15,843 nt of DNA, from contig JAEYAG010000161.1 of the NCBI GenBank assembly GCA_023451265.1, positions 1 to 15,843 of the forward strand. Direction: 5' to 3'. Positions 5,818-13,130 of this stretch are shown here, piece by piece. This stretch comes from Actinomycetes bacterium. GTDB lineage: Bacteria > Actinomycetota > Actinomycetes > Actinomycetales > Microbacteriaceae. Position 1 is the stretch's first letter. The number at the start of each line of letters is the position of its first letter. Both the position numbers and the translations under genes were made by a program. The notes under the pieces are model-generated. The model was not told the DNA's origin. It did no database searches and saw nothing but the letters and a program-made list of their open reading frames with translations.

Positions 5818-8370
5818 GTGCCTGGAGAGAACCTCACCCGCACCGAGGCGCAGGAGCGCCGCGCGATCGTCGCGACCGAGTCGTATGACATCGCCCTCGA
5901 CCTGACGAAGGGACCCGAGGTCTTCGGCTCCCGCACCGTCGTCCGGTTCCACGCGACGGAAGGCGCCTCGACCTTCATCGACCTCATCGCCCGCGAGGTG
6001 CGGGAGATCACCCTCAACGGACGCGCGGTCGACCCCGCGACGGCCTTCGCCGACTCGCGCATCGCGCTGACCGATCTCGCGGCCGACAACGAGCTCGTCG
6101 TCGACGCCGACTGCCTCTACACGAACACCGGCGAGGGCCTGCACCGCTTCGTCGACCCGGTCGACGGCGAGGTCTACCTGTACTCGCAGTTCGAGGTGCC
6201 CGACTCGCGGCGCGTCTTCGCGGTCTTCGAGCAGCCCGACCTGAAGGCGACGTTCCAGTTCACGGTCACCGCGCCCGCCGCGTGGCGGGTCATCTCCAAC
6301 TCCCCCACCCCCGAGCCGATCGTCCGCGAGGGCGACGACAAGGCGACGTGGGCGTTCGAGCCGACTCCGCGCATCTCGTCCTACATCACCGCGATCGTCG
6401 CGGGGCCGTACGAGTCGGTCTTCAGCGAGCTGACGAGCGCGTCCGGGCGTGTCATCCCGCTGGGCGTGTACGGCCGCAAAAGCCTGTGGCAGCACCTCGA
6501 CGCCGACTACATCTTCGACAAGACCCGCGAGGGCTTCGCGTACTACGAGGAGAAGTTCGGCGTCCCGTATCCGTTCGCGAAGTACGACCAGCTCTTCGTC
6601 CCGGAGTTCAACGCGGGCGCCATGGAGAATGCCGGCGCGGTGACCTTCACCGAGACGTACGTGTTCCGGTCGAAGGTGACGGATGCCGTGAAGGAGCGCC
6701 GCGTCGTCACGATCCTCCACGAGCTCGCCCACATGTGGTTCGGCGACCTCGTCACGATGAAGTGGTGGAACGACCTCTGGCTGAACGAGTCGTTCGCCGA
6801 GTGGGCGTCGACGATCGCGACCGCGGAGGCCACCGAGTGGACCGAGGCGTGGACGACGTTCAACGCCATGGAGAAGACCTGGGCGTACCGTCAGGACCAG
6901 CTCCCCTCCACCCACCCCGTCGTGGCGACCATCAACGACCTCGAGGACGTGCAGGTCAACTTCGACGGCATCACGTACGCCAAGGGCGGCTCGGTGCTCA
7001 AGCAGCTGGCGGCGTGGGTCGGCATCGACGCGTTCTTCGCGGGCGTCGGGCAGTACTTCCAGAAGCACGCCTGGGGCAACACCGAACTCGTCGATCTGCT
7101 GACCGAGCTCGAGGCCACGAGCGGGCGCGACCTGTCCACCTGGTCGCGCAAGTGGCTCGAGACCGCCGGCGTCAACACTCTCGCCCCCGAGCTGCGCGTC
7201 GGCGAGGACGGCGTGATCTCGCGCTTCGCGATCGTGCAGACCGCGCCGGCCGACTATCCGACGATCCGACCGCACCGTCTCGGCGTCGGCTTCTACACGC
7301 TGCAGGGCGACGAGCTGCTGCGCACGCACCACATCGAGCTCGACGTCGACGGCGATCTCACCGAGGTACCCGAGCTCGTCGGCCAGCGGCGCCCCGACCT
7401 GATCCTCCTCAACGACGACGACCTCGCCTACGCGAAGATCCGCCTCGACGACCGGTCGCTGCAGACGGCGATCGCGCACCTGGCGAAGATCAGCGACCCG
7501 CTGGCGCGCTCGCTCGTGTGGGGCGCGGCGTGGGACCAGACCCGGGATGCCGAGGCGTCGGCGTCCGACTACATCGACCTCGTGCTGCGCAATATCGGCG
7601 CCGAGACCGAGTCGACGACGGTGCGGACGACCCTCGGCCAGCTGCAGCTGGCCGCGAACGCGTACGTCGCCCCGGATCGTCGTGACGCGGCGCGCGTGCG
7701 CGTCGCGGACGGACTGTGGGAGCTCGCGCAGGCCGCCCCCGCCGGCAGCGACAGCCAGCTGCAGTTCGTGACCGCGTTCGCCGGCGCCGCCGCCACGCCG
7801 GCGCACTGGGAGCAGGTGCGCGCGCTCCGCGACGGCGACACGACGCTCGCCGGTCTCGACATCGACGCCGACCTGTCGTGGGCGCTGCTGGTGTCGCTGG
7901 CCGCGGGAGGTGTGGTCACGACCGCCGACATCGACGCGGCGCTGGCCGCGGACAACACCGCCAAGGGCGGCGAGTTCGCCGCGCAGGCGAAGGCGGCCCT
8001 GCCCGACGTCGCCGCCAAACGCGCGGCGTGGGCGTCGCTCGTGGACAGCGCGGACCTGCCGAACACGGTCGTGCGCTCCGCCGCAGCGGGCTTCACGCAC
8101 CCCGCGGGCGTCGAGGCGCTCGCCTCGTTCGTCGAGCCGTACTTCGAGATGCTGCTGCCGGTGTGGGACTCGCGGACCTATCAGATCGCCAACTACCTCA
8201 TCACCGGGCTCTACCCCGCGGCGCTGGCCTCCGCCGAGCTGCGTGACGCGACGCGGGCGTGGCTGGCCGCCCACGGCGACGCCCCCGCCGCGCTGCGGCG
8301 ACTGGTGCAGGAGAACCTCGCCGGTACCGAGCGGGCCCTCGCGGTGCAGGAGCGCGACGCCGAGGACTGA
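5818..8370 (+). CDS. pepN: Aminopeptidase N (M1 family zinc metallopeptidase)
   Basis: Removes N-terminal amino acids from peptides; an 850-residue protein with no signal peptide, so cytoplasmic. Peptide-anchoring motif GAMEN is at residues 267-271. The zinc site is HELAH (H301, E302, H305) followed after 18 residues by E324 in WLNESFAEW, the complete HEXXH-X18-E pattern. The C-terminal half (about 510-830) fits the ERAP1-like helical domain typical of actinobacterial PepN. I chose the GTG at 5818 because it gives MPGENLTR, the N-terminus recalled for actinobacterial PepN, and lies 7 nt after GGGAG (5806-5810). The ATG at 5812 is only 1 nt from that site, and the ATG at 5782 would add unrelated residues. 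A strong terminator follows. Housekeeping gene of the conserved rpiB-nei-pepN-glbO neighbourhood. Confidence 0.95.
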   Translation: MPGENLTRTEAQERRAIVATESYDIALDLTKGPEVFGSRTVVRFHATEGASTFIDLIAREVREITLNGRAVDPATAFADSRIALTDLAADNELVVDADCLYTNTGEGLHRFVDPVDGEVYLYSQFEVPDSRRVFAVFEQPDLKATFQFTVTAPAAWRVISNSPTPEPIVREGDDKATWAFEPTPRISSYITAIVAGPYESVFSELTSASGRVIPLGVYGRKSLWQHLDADYIFDKTREGFAYYEEKFGVPYPFAKYDQLFVPEFNAGAMENAGAVTFTETYVFRSKVTDAVKERRVVTILHELAHMWFGDLVTMKWWNDLWLNESFAEWASTIATAEATEWTEAWTTFNAMEKTWAYRQDQLPSTHPVVATINDLEDVQVNFDGITYAKGGSVLKQLAAWVGIDAFFAGVGQYFQKHAWGNTELVDLLTELEATSGRDLSTWSRKWLETAGVNTLAPELRVGEDGVISRFAIVQTAPADYPTIRPHRLGVGFYTLQGDELLRTHHIELDVDGDLTEVPELVGQRRPDLILLNDDDLAYAKIRLDDRSLQTAIAHLAKISDPLARSLVWGAAWDQTRDAEASASDYIDLVLRNIGAETESTTVRTTLGQLQLAANAYVAPDRRDAARVRVADGLWELAQAAPAGSDSQLQFVTAFAGAAATPAHWEQVRALRDGDTTLAGLDIDADLSWALLVSLAAGGVVTTADIDAALAADNTAKGGEFAAQAKAALPDVAAKRAAWASLVDSADLPNTVVRSAAAGFTHPAGVEALASFVEPYFEMLLPVWDSRTYQIANYLITGLYPAALASAELRDATRAWLAAHGDAPAALRRLVQENLAGTERALAVQERDAED

Positions 8371-8380
8371 GCACGCCGAC

Positions 8381-8422
8381 CGACGCGGCGGCCTCCCCCT
8401 ACGGGTGGAGGTCGCCGCGTCG
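8381..8422 (+). terminator. Strong hairpin terminator after pepN
   Basis: A 16-bp stem pairs 8381-8396 with 8407-8422 around a 10-nt loop (8397-8406) that can itself pair CCC with GGG. The only imperfection is one G-U wobble. No T-run follows, which is common for actinobacterial terminators. It begins 11 nt after the pepN stop and should separate pepN from the ABC cassette. Confidence 0.75.
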
Positions 8423-8464
8423 TCGTCGATACCTCCGATGGATGTGGCCGCGGCGAGTGTTCCG

Positions 8465-8470
8465 TAACGT
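8465..8470 (+). promoter_or_regulatory. Candidate -10 box (TAACGT) for the ABC cassette, near-leaderless
   Basis: TAACGT is followed by CGAGGTC (7 nt) and the ATPase ATG. The GAGG inside the spacer is too close (3 nt) to be a good ribosome site, which favours a leaderless reading. It lies 43 nt downstream of the pepN terminator, where a new transcription unit is expected. No -35 match seen. Confidence 0.42.
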
Positions 8471-8477
8471 CGAGGTC

Positions 8478-9179
8478 ATGATCGTTGCAGAGAACCTCAC
8501 GAAGCGATACGGCGAGAAGACCGCCGTCGCCGACGTCTCCTTCACCGTGCAGCCCGGCAAGGTGACCGGCTTCCTCGGGCCGAACGGCGCCGGCAAGTCG
8601 ACCACCATGCGGATGATCGTCGGCCTCGCCCGCCGCCGTGCCGGGAAGTTCTCGCTCGGCATGGGCCAGCGTCTCGGCATCGCCGCCGCGCTGCTCGGAG
8701 ATCCCCACACGCTGATCCTCGACGAGCCCGTCAACGGGCTCGACCCCGAGGGCGTGCGCTGGGTGCGCCAGTTCGTCCGTGCGCAGGCGGCGCAGGGTCG
8801 CACCGTGCTGCTGTCGAGCCACCTGATGAGCGAGATGTCGCTCACCGCCGACCACGTCATCGTCCTCGGTCGCGGCCGGGTGCTCGCCGATGCGCCCATC
8901 GACGAGCTCGTCCGGGGCTGGACGCGCACCACCGTAACCGTGCGCACGCCCCGCGCCGACGAGCTCACCCGGCTCGTGGCCGGCCCCGACGTCACGATCG
9001 AGGCGGCAGAGGCCGGTGCGCTCCTGATCACCGGCGTGGATGCCGCCGTCATCGGCGACACCGCCGCCGCCAACGGCATTCCGCTGCACGAGCTCAGCCC
9101 CCGCGCCGGCTCGCTCGAGGACGCCTACCTCGCCCTCACCGAGACCGCCGTCGAGTACAAGACGAAGGACGCACGATGA
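8478..9179 (+). CDS. ABC transporter ATP-binding protein with internal in-frame deletion (Q-loop missing)
   Basis: Nucleotide-binding subunit that should power the adjacent ABC-2 permease. Seen in order: MIVAENLTKRYG, Walker A GPNGAGKST (residues 34-42), signature FSLGMGQ (58-64), Walker B LILDEP (79-84), D-loop NGLD (86-89) and H-loop H115 in LLSSHLMSE. Walker A and signature are normally about 90-100 residues apart; here K40 to S59 is 19. The sequence passes from IVGL (47-50) straight to ARRRAGKFSLG, so about 75 residues holding the Q-loop and most of the helical subdomain are absent, yet the frame is intact. At 233 residues it is well short of the roughly 300 usual for this subfamily. The product is probably inactive, or the sequence is misassembled. 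The stop overlaps the permease start as ATGA. The longer frame from 8259 is rejected because it would run through the pepN end and the terminator. Confidence 0.85.
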   Translation: MIVAENLTKRYGEKTAVADVSFTVQPGKVTGFLGPNGAGKSTTMRMIVGLARRRAGKFSLGMGQRLGIAAALLGDPHTLILDEPVNGLDPEGVRWVRQFVRAQAAQGRTVLLSSHLMSEMSLTADHVIVLGRGRVLADAPIDELVRGWTRTTVTVRTPRADELTRLVAGPDVTIEAAEAGALLITGVDAAVIGDTAAANGIPLHELSPRAGSLEDAYLALTETAVEYKTKDAR

Positions 9180-10030
9180 CCACCGCACTGAACGCCGACG
9201 CCACGCCGACCACCCCCGGGCGCCCGCTGCGCGCGGACAGCCGCTCCGAGCACCTCAGCTTCGGCCGGGTGCTGCGCAGCGAACTGATCAAGCTGACGAC
9301 GCTGCGCTCCACCTGGTGGTCGCTCGGCATCACGGCACTGCTCGCCGTGGGCATCTCCCTGATGATCGCCTCGGCGCTGGAGTCCTCTCGCGCGTCCGCC
9401 GCCGAGGTCGGTGCGACCTTCGACTACGCCGCCGTCACGGCGATCGTCGCGCCCATGCAGTTCACGATGCTGGTCGCCGGGATCTTCGGCGCGATGGCCA
9501 TCACCGGCGAGTACTCCACCGGCATGATCCGCTCCACCCTCACGGCCGAGCCGCGTCGAGGCACCGTGTTCATCGCGAAGGCCGTCACCGTCGCGGCGCT
9601 CCTGATCGCGACGACCGTGGTGAGCTCCCTGGTCGCGATCCTCGTGACCGCGCCGATCTTCGGCGACAGCGGCATCGACTGGTCCGACCCGGCCGGCTCG
9701 ACCATCCCGCTGCTGTACAGCCTGCTCGCGATGGCGAGCTTCGGGCTGCTGGGCCTCGGCTTCGGGTTCATCGTGCGCAACGGCGCCGGTGCCATCGCCG
9801 CAACCGTCGGTGTGCTGTTCGTCCTCCCGATCGTCACGAACATGTTCGTCATGGGAGGCGAGGCCTGGCAGTGGGTCGTCGACCTCGGGAAGTACCTGCC
9901 GATGTCGGCGGCTCAGGTGCTGACGACCCCCGGCTCGGAAGACATCGGAACCGCGATCGTGTCCCTCCTGGCGTGGCCGGTCGCCGCGCTCGTGGGAGGC
10001 TGGCTGATCCTGCGCACCCGCGACGCCTAG
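9176..10030 (+). CDS. ABC-2 type transporter permease
   Basis: A 284-residue integral membrane protein forming the channel half of an ABC-2-type transporter. After a polar N-terminal 29 residues comes FGRVLRSELIKLTTLRSTWW, the usual entry helix of this family, then about six hydrophobic segments near residues 49-68, 92-112, 137-158, 178-201, 206-226 and 258-278. GEYSTGMIRSTLTAEPRRG (111-129) is the characteristic loop of ABC-2 permeases. It overlaps the ATPase by four bases (ATGA, 9176-9179), so the two are translated together. The gene appears complete and unbroken, unlike its ATPase partner. Cargo is unknown; next to a two-component system, export or detoxification of an antibiotic or lipid is a common arrangement, but that is inference. 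Confidence 0.88.
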   Translation: MTTALNADATPTTPGRPLRADSRSEHLSFGRVLRSELIKLTTLRSTWWSLGITALLAVGISLMIASALESSRASAAEVGATFDYAAVTAIVAPMQFTMLVAGIFGAMAITGEYSTGMIRSTLTAEPRRGTVFIAKAVTVAALLIATTVVSSLVAILVTAPIFGDSGIDWSDPAGSTIPLLYSLLAMASFGLLGLGFGFIVRNGAGAIAATVGVLFVLPIVTNMFVMGGEAWQWVVDLGKYLPMSAAQVLTTPGSEDIGTAIVSLLAWPVAALVGGWLILRTRDA

Positions 10031-10033
10031 GCT
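10028..10033 (+). promoter_or_regulatory. Candidate -10 box (TAGGCT) for the histidine kinase, leaderless
   Basis: TAGGCT begins with the permease TAG stop codon and is followed by TCAGGC (6 nt) and the kinase GTG. That puts the hexamer at -12 to -7 if transcription starts on the GTG. No ribosome site at normal spacing is present. The kinase and regulator might thus be transcribed separately from the transporter as well as with it. Confidence 0.42.
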
Positions 10034-10039
10034 TCAGGC

Positions 10040-12007
10040 GTGCCCGATCGCCGCAGCCGCAGCGTCGATGTCCCTCGCGACGTCGACCTGCGGCTGCCGC
10101 GTGCTCCGGGCGTGATCCGGCGGTTCTGGGCACGGCATCCCCTCTTCGCCGACATCCTCATCGCCCTCGTGACCCTCACACTGTCGGTCGGGCCGGCGAC
10201 TGGTGGCCTCCCGCCCGGACAGGGCGGTTCGGCGACGGCGCTGCCTTCGGGAATCGTGCTGGTCGCCGCGGTGACCGCGTCGGCCGCTCTGCTGCTGCGC
10301 CGCCGGTTCCCCGTTGCGGTCGCGGCCGTGGCGACCGCCGCCTCAGCCGGCATGATGCTCGCCCCTTCGCCCGGGTCGGCGCCCCTGCTGATGGTCGCGC
10401 TGTACGCCGTCCCGGTCTACCGCGGCACGCGCGTGGCGTGGATCTGCTGGGCCGGTGCCGGAGCAGTCCTCATCGCGCTCGCGAGCGCCGGCGTCCTGCT
10501 CGGTGGGGCGTCGCCTGCGGATCTGTCGAACATCGTCATCACGAGCCTCGGCTCTTCGCTGATCGGGGTGCTCGTCGGCATCAACGTGGGCAATCGCAAG
10601 CGGTATGTCGAGGCCATCATCGACCGCTCACGGCAGCTGCTGGTCGAGCGCGATCAGCAGGCGCAGCTGGCCGCCGCGGCCGAACGTGCCCGCATCGCGC
10701 GGGAGATGCACGACATCGTCTCGCACTCCCTGACGGTGGTCGTGGCCCTGGCCGAGGGCGCGACAGCGACCGACGATCCGGAGCGGGCACGGCGCGCGAC
10801 CGCGCAGATCAGCGACACCGCACGCGACGCGCTGCGTGAGATGCGCGCGATGCTCGGCGTGCTCCGCGACGGCGCGCCCGATGCGCCGCTGGCCGCCGTC
10901 GACGACGATCCCGTCGCCGCCCCGGTGGCCGCTGCCCGCCGCGCCGGATTCCCGGTCACCGTCCAGCTGGTCGGCGCCTATCCGGAGTCGGCCGCGGTGC
11001 GACGCGCCCTGGCCCGCATCGTCCAGGAGAGCCTCACCAACGCGATGCGTCACGCCCCGCACACCACCGGCATCGACGTCGTCATCGCGACGACCGCGTC
11101 GGAGACGACGGTCACCGTGAGCAACGACGGCGTCACCGGTGCGCCGAACGCGGGCGGCTACGGCATCCAGGGTCTGCGGGAACGGGCGGACCATGTCGGC
11201 GGCACCCTCGAGGCCGGACCGGCGGAGCGGGGCCGGTGGCGCGTGCACGCCCGTCTGCCGCAGGAGCCGCAGCCACCCTCGCCCCGGAGGACGAATGACC
11301 GCTCCCATCCGCGTGCTGCTCGTCGACGACCAGGAGCTCATTCGTGTCGGCTTCCGGCTGGTCCTGGACGCCGAAGCAGACATCGACGTCGTCGGAGAAG
11401 CCGGCGACGGGGAGGCCGCGGTCGACGCCGTCCGTCGCACCCGCCCCGATGTCGTGCTCATGGACGTACGCATGCCCCGCACCGACGGCATCGCCGCGAC
11501 CGCCCGCATCGTCGCGGAGATGCCGAGCACCCGCGTCCTCGTCCTGACGACCTTCGACCTCGACGAGTACGCGTTCGGTGCGCTGAATGCCGGTGCCAGC
11601 GGGTTCCTCTTGAAGGACGCCCGCCGGGACGAACTCACGGCGGCCGTGCGAGCGGTCCACCGCGGCGACGCCGTGCTCTCGCCGCGGGTGACGCGGGAGC
11701 TCATCTCGCGCGCCTCACGGCTGGCGCCGGCGGATTCGGCGTCGCGCCTCGTCGCGAGCCTCACCGAGCGCGAGCGCGATGTGTTCCTCGCGATGGGTCG
11801 GGGCCTCACGAACGCCGAGATCGCGGCCTCCCTGTTCCTCGGCGAATCGACCGTGAAGACGCACGTCGGACGCATCCTCGCCAAGCTCGGCGCGCGAGAC
11901 CGCGTGCACGCGGTGATCCTCGCGCACCGCAGCGGCCTGGTCGGCCCCGCCGACCCGCTGCCGTGACCCGCCGCGCCTCACGGCGGGCGTACGGCCGTCG
12001 TCGGTAG
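10040..12007 (+). CDS. Two-component sensor histidine kinase (NarL-partner type), 3' end probably frameshifted
   Basis: Membrane sensor kinase of the HisKA_3 type that partners NarL-family regulators. Hydrophobic segments lie in about residues 35-185. The dimerisation helix RARIAREMHDIVSHSLTVV carries the phosphorylated H224. The ATPase part shows the N-box around N334 (ESLTNAMRHA) and a G-box GGYGIQGLRERA (G372-G378). The kinase homology ends near residue 407 (RVHARLPQ, about 11262). No stop follows: the frame stays open across the whole response regulator gene to a TAG at 12005-12007, giving 655 codons whose last 230 or so are arginine-rich out-of-frame noise. The true protein is probably about 420 residues, ending at the ATGA at 11295-11298. 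The start is a GTG 9 nt after the permease stop. Sure of the kinase, doubtful of the 3' end. Confidence 0.82.
   Translation: MPDRRSRSVDVPRDVDLRLPRAPGVIRRFWARHPLFADILIALVTLTLSVGPATGGLPPGQGGSATALPSGIVLVAAVTASAALLLRRRFPVAVAAVATAASAGMMLAPSPGSAPLLMVALYAVPVYRGTRVAWICWAGAGAVLIALASAGVLLGGASPADLSNIVITSLGSSLIGVLVGINVGNRKRYVEAIIDRSRQLLVERDQQAQLAAAAERARIAREMHDIVSHSLTVVVALAEGATATDDPERARRATAQISDTARDALREMRAMLGVLRDGAPDAPLAAVDDDPVAAPVAAARRAGFPVTVQLVGAYPESAAVRRALARIVQESLTNAMRHAPHTTGIDVVIATTASETTVTVSNDGVTGAPNAGGYGIQGLRERADHVGGTLEAGPAERGRWRVHARLPQEPQPPSPRRTNDRSHPRAARRRPGAHSCRLPAGPGRRSRHRRRRRSRRRGGRGRRRPSHPPRCRAHGRTHAPHRRHRRDRPHRRGDAEHPRPRPDDLRPRRVRVRCAECRCQRVPLEGRPPGRTHGGRASGPPRRRRALAAGDAGAHLARLTAGAGGFGVAPRREPHRARARCVPRDGSGPHERRDRGLPVPRRIDREDARRTHPRQARRARPRARGDPRAPQRPGRPRRPAAVTRRASRRAYGRRR
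11263..11298 (+). other. Candidate one-base indel at the kinase 3' end
   Basis: Adding one base here, for example one C in the CCACCCTCGCCCC run at 11273-11285, makes the kinase end in APEDE followed by TGA at 11296-11298. That creates the ATGA overlap with the response regulator start seen at other gene pairs here. As given, the kinase frame passes this point without a stop. Confidence 0.5.
11295..11966 (+). CDS. NarL/FixJ-family response regulator
   Basis: A 223-residue DNA-binding regulator, the expected partner of the upstream kinase. The receiver domain covers residues 5-120: acidic pair D11-D12, phosphoacceptor D57 in VVLMDVRMP, T85 in LVLTTF and K107 in GFLLKDA, all conserved. A LuxR-type helix-turn-helix occupies about 155-218 (LTERERDVFLAMGRGLTNAE then LFLGESTVKTHVGRILAKLG). 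The ATG at 11295 follows GGAGGACGA, placing GGAGG 4 nt upstream; a longer in-frame start at 11139 would run into kinase coding sequence and is rejected. It lies entirely inside the open kinase frame in another frame, and receiver plus output domains are clearly real, so the kinase frame is the faulty one. It probably controls the upstream ABC genes. Confidence 0.94.
   Translation: MTAPIRVLLVDDQELIRVGFRLVLDAEADIDVVGEAGDGEAAVDAVRRTRPDVVLMDVRMPRTDGIAATARIVAEMPSTRVLVLTTFDLDEYAFGALNAGASGFLLKDARRDELTAAVRAVHRGDAVLSPRVTRELISRASRLAPADSASRLVASLTERERDVFLAMGRGLTNAEIAASLFLGESTVKTHVGRILAKLGARDRVHAVILAHRSGLVGPADPLP
11967..11987 (+). terminator. Hairpin after the response regulator
   Basis: CCCGCCG (11967-11973) pairs perfectly with CGGCGGG (11981-11987) around a 7-nt loop, starting directly after the stop codon. 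No T-run follows. Its position between the cassette and mscS suits a terminator. Confidence 0.5.
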
Positions 12008-12010
12008 GAT
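12005..12010 (+). promoter_or_regulatory. Candidate -10 box (TAGGAT) for mscS, near-leaderless
   Basis: TAGGAT is followed by CGAGAGG (7 nt) and the mscS ATG, the same layout as at rpiB. The GAGAGG ends immediately before the ATG, too close for a standard ribosome site. No -35 match is visible. It follows the hairpin at 11967-11987, as expected for a new transcription unit. Confidence 0.45.
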
Positions 12011-12017
12011 CGAGAGG

Positions 12018-13130
12018 ATGAGCATCGTCCCCCTCGATACGACGCCGCCCGCGCAGTGGTCCTGGGGCTGGTGGCTCGACATCCTGCAAGCGGTGGGGTT
12101 CAAGCTCCTTGCGATCGTCGCCATCCTCCTCGGCGCCTACGTGCTGTCGCGCCTGCTGCGCCTGCTGATCCGCCGCGTCGTGAACCGCATCGTGTCGGGC
12201 GCCAAGAGCAAGGCGAACGTCGACGACACGCAGGCCCTCGAGCGCTCCCCCCTCGCGGCCATGCGACTCGTGCAGCGCACGCGCACGCTCGGCACGATCC
12301 TGCAGAACATCGTCAACGTCGCGATCGCGATCGTCGCGATCCTCATGACCGTCAACGTCATCGATCAGAGTGTGCTCGGCTCGTTCGCCCTGCTGTCTGC
12401 GGCGATCGGCGCAGGCCTCGGCTTCGGCGCGCAGAACATCGTGAAGGACGTGCTCAACGGCATCTTCATCGTCGCCGAGGACCAGGTCGGCATCGGCGAC
12501 GTCGTGGACCTCGGGCTCGCGACCGGCATCGTCGAGTACGTGAGCGTCCGGATCACCCACGTCCGCGACGTCAACGGCACGCTCTGGTACGTCCGCAATG
12601 GCGAGATCACCCGCATCGGGAACATGTCGCAGGGCTGGTCGCGTGTCATCATCGACCTGGCGCTGCCCGTCGACGTCGACATCGATCAGGTCGAGAAGAC
12701 CATGCTGACGACCGCCAAGTCGCTCACGAAAGACCCGAAGTGGCGCACGCGGATCATCGAGCAGCCCGAGATCTGGGGCCTCGAGTCGATCACCGGCGAT
12801 GCTCTCGTCATCCGTCTCGTCATCAAGACCCGCGCCAACGCGAAGGACGACGTCGCGAGGGAACTGCGGATGCGGCTGAAGCACGCCATGGACGAGCTGG
12901 GTGTGACGCTGCCGTCGATGAACACCGTGATGCTGGCGGGGCTGGAGGGTGCGCAGCGCGTGCGCGGCGCCAACCCGCCCCGCACGAGGCCCACACCGGT
13001 CACGCCGGCCGCGGCCGGTGACGGCAAGGGCGTCTGGAAGCCGCGCAAGAGCGCGACGAAGCGGCCCGCGGCCGAGCCGACGACCTCCTCGAACGAGCCG
13101 ACGTCCCCGACCGAGGAGACGCCGTCGTGA
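12018..13130 (+). CDS. MscS-family mechanosensitive ion channel
   Basis: Membrane channel that opens under tension to release solutes on osmotic downshock. The 370-residue protein has hydrophobic segments near residues 24-50, 93-113 and 119-152. The last is the MscS pore helix with its Gly/Ala pattern, AAIGAGLGFGAQNIVKDVLN (128-147), leading into GIFIVAEDQVGIGDVV. GEITRIGNMSQGW (195-207) is the typical beta-domain motif and the alpha/beta domain follows to about 310. The tail (313-370) is basic then Ser/Thr/Pro/Glu-rich and probably disordered. It has three predicted helices like small MscS proteins, without the large N-terminal additions of MscK. The stop overlaps the globin GTG as GTGA (13127-13130). 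Confidence 0.93.
   Translation: MSIVPLDTTPPAQWSWGWWLDILQAVGFKLLAIVAILLGAYVLSRLLRLLIRRVVNRIVSGAKSKANVDDTQALERSPLAAMRLVQRTRTLGTILQNIVNVAIAIVAILMTVNVIDQSVLGSFALLSAAIGAGLGFGAQNIVKDVLNGIFIVAEDQVGIGDVVDLGLATGIVEYVSVRITHVRDVNGTLWYVRNGEITRIGNMSQGWSRVIIDLALPVDVDIDQVEKTMLTTAKSLTKDPKWRTRIIEQPEIWGLESITGDALVIRLVIKTRANAKDDVARELRMRLKHAMDELGVTLPSMNTVMLAGLEGAQRVRGANPPRTRPTPVTPAAAGDGKGVWKPRKSATKRPAAEPTTSSNEPTSPTEETPS

Noticed and set aside
4987..8274. Minus-strand open frame of 1095 codons opposite sulP and pepN
   Set aside because: Arg/Asp/Val/Gly-rich low-information translation lying antisense to two clear genes; long shadow frames are expected in DNA this GC-rich.
8259..8477. Extension of the ABC ATPase upstream to 8259
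   Set aside because: It would overlap the pepN 3' end and pass through the terminator; MIVAENLTKRYG at 8478 is the normal ATPase N-terminus.
8211..9188. Minus-strand open frame of 325 codons opposite the ABC ATPase
   Set aside because: Shadow frame; it crosses the pepN terminator hairpin and shows no domain.
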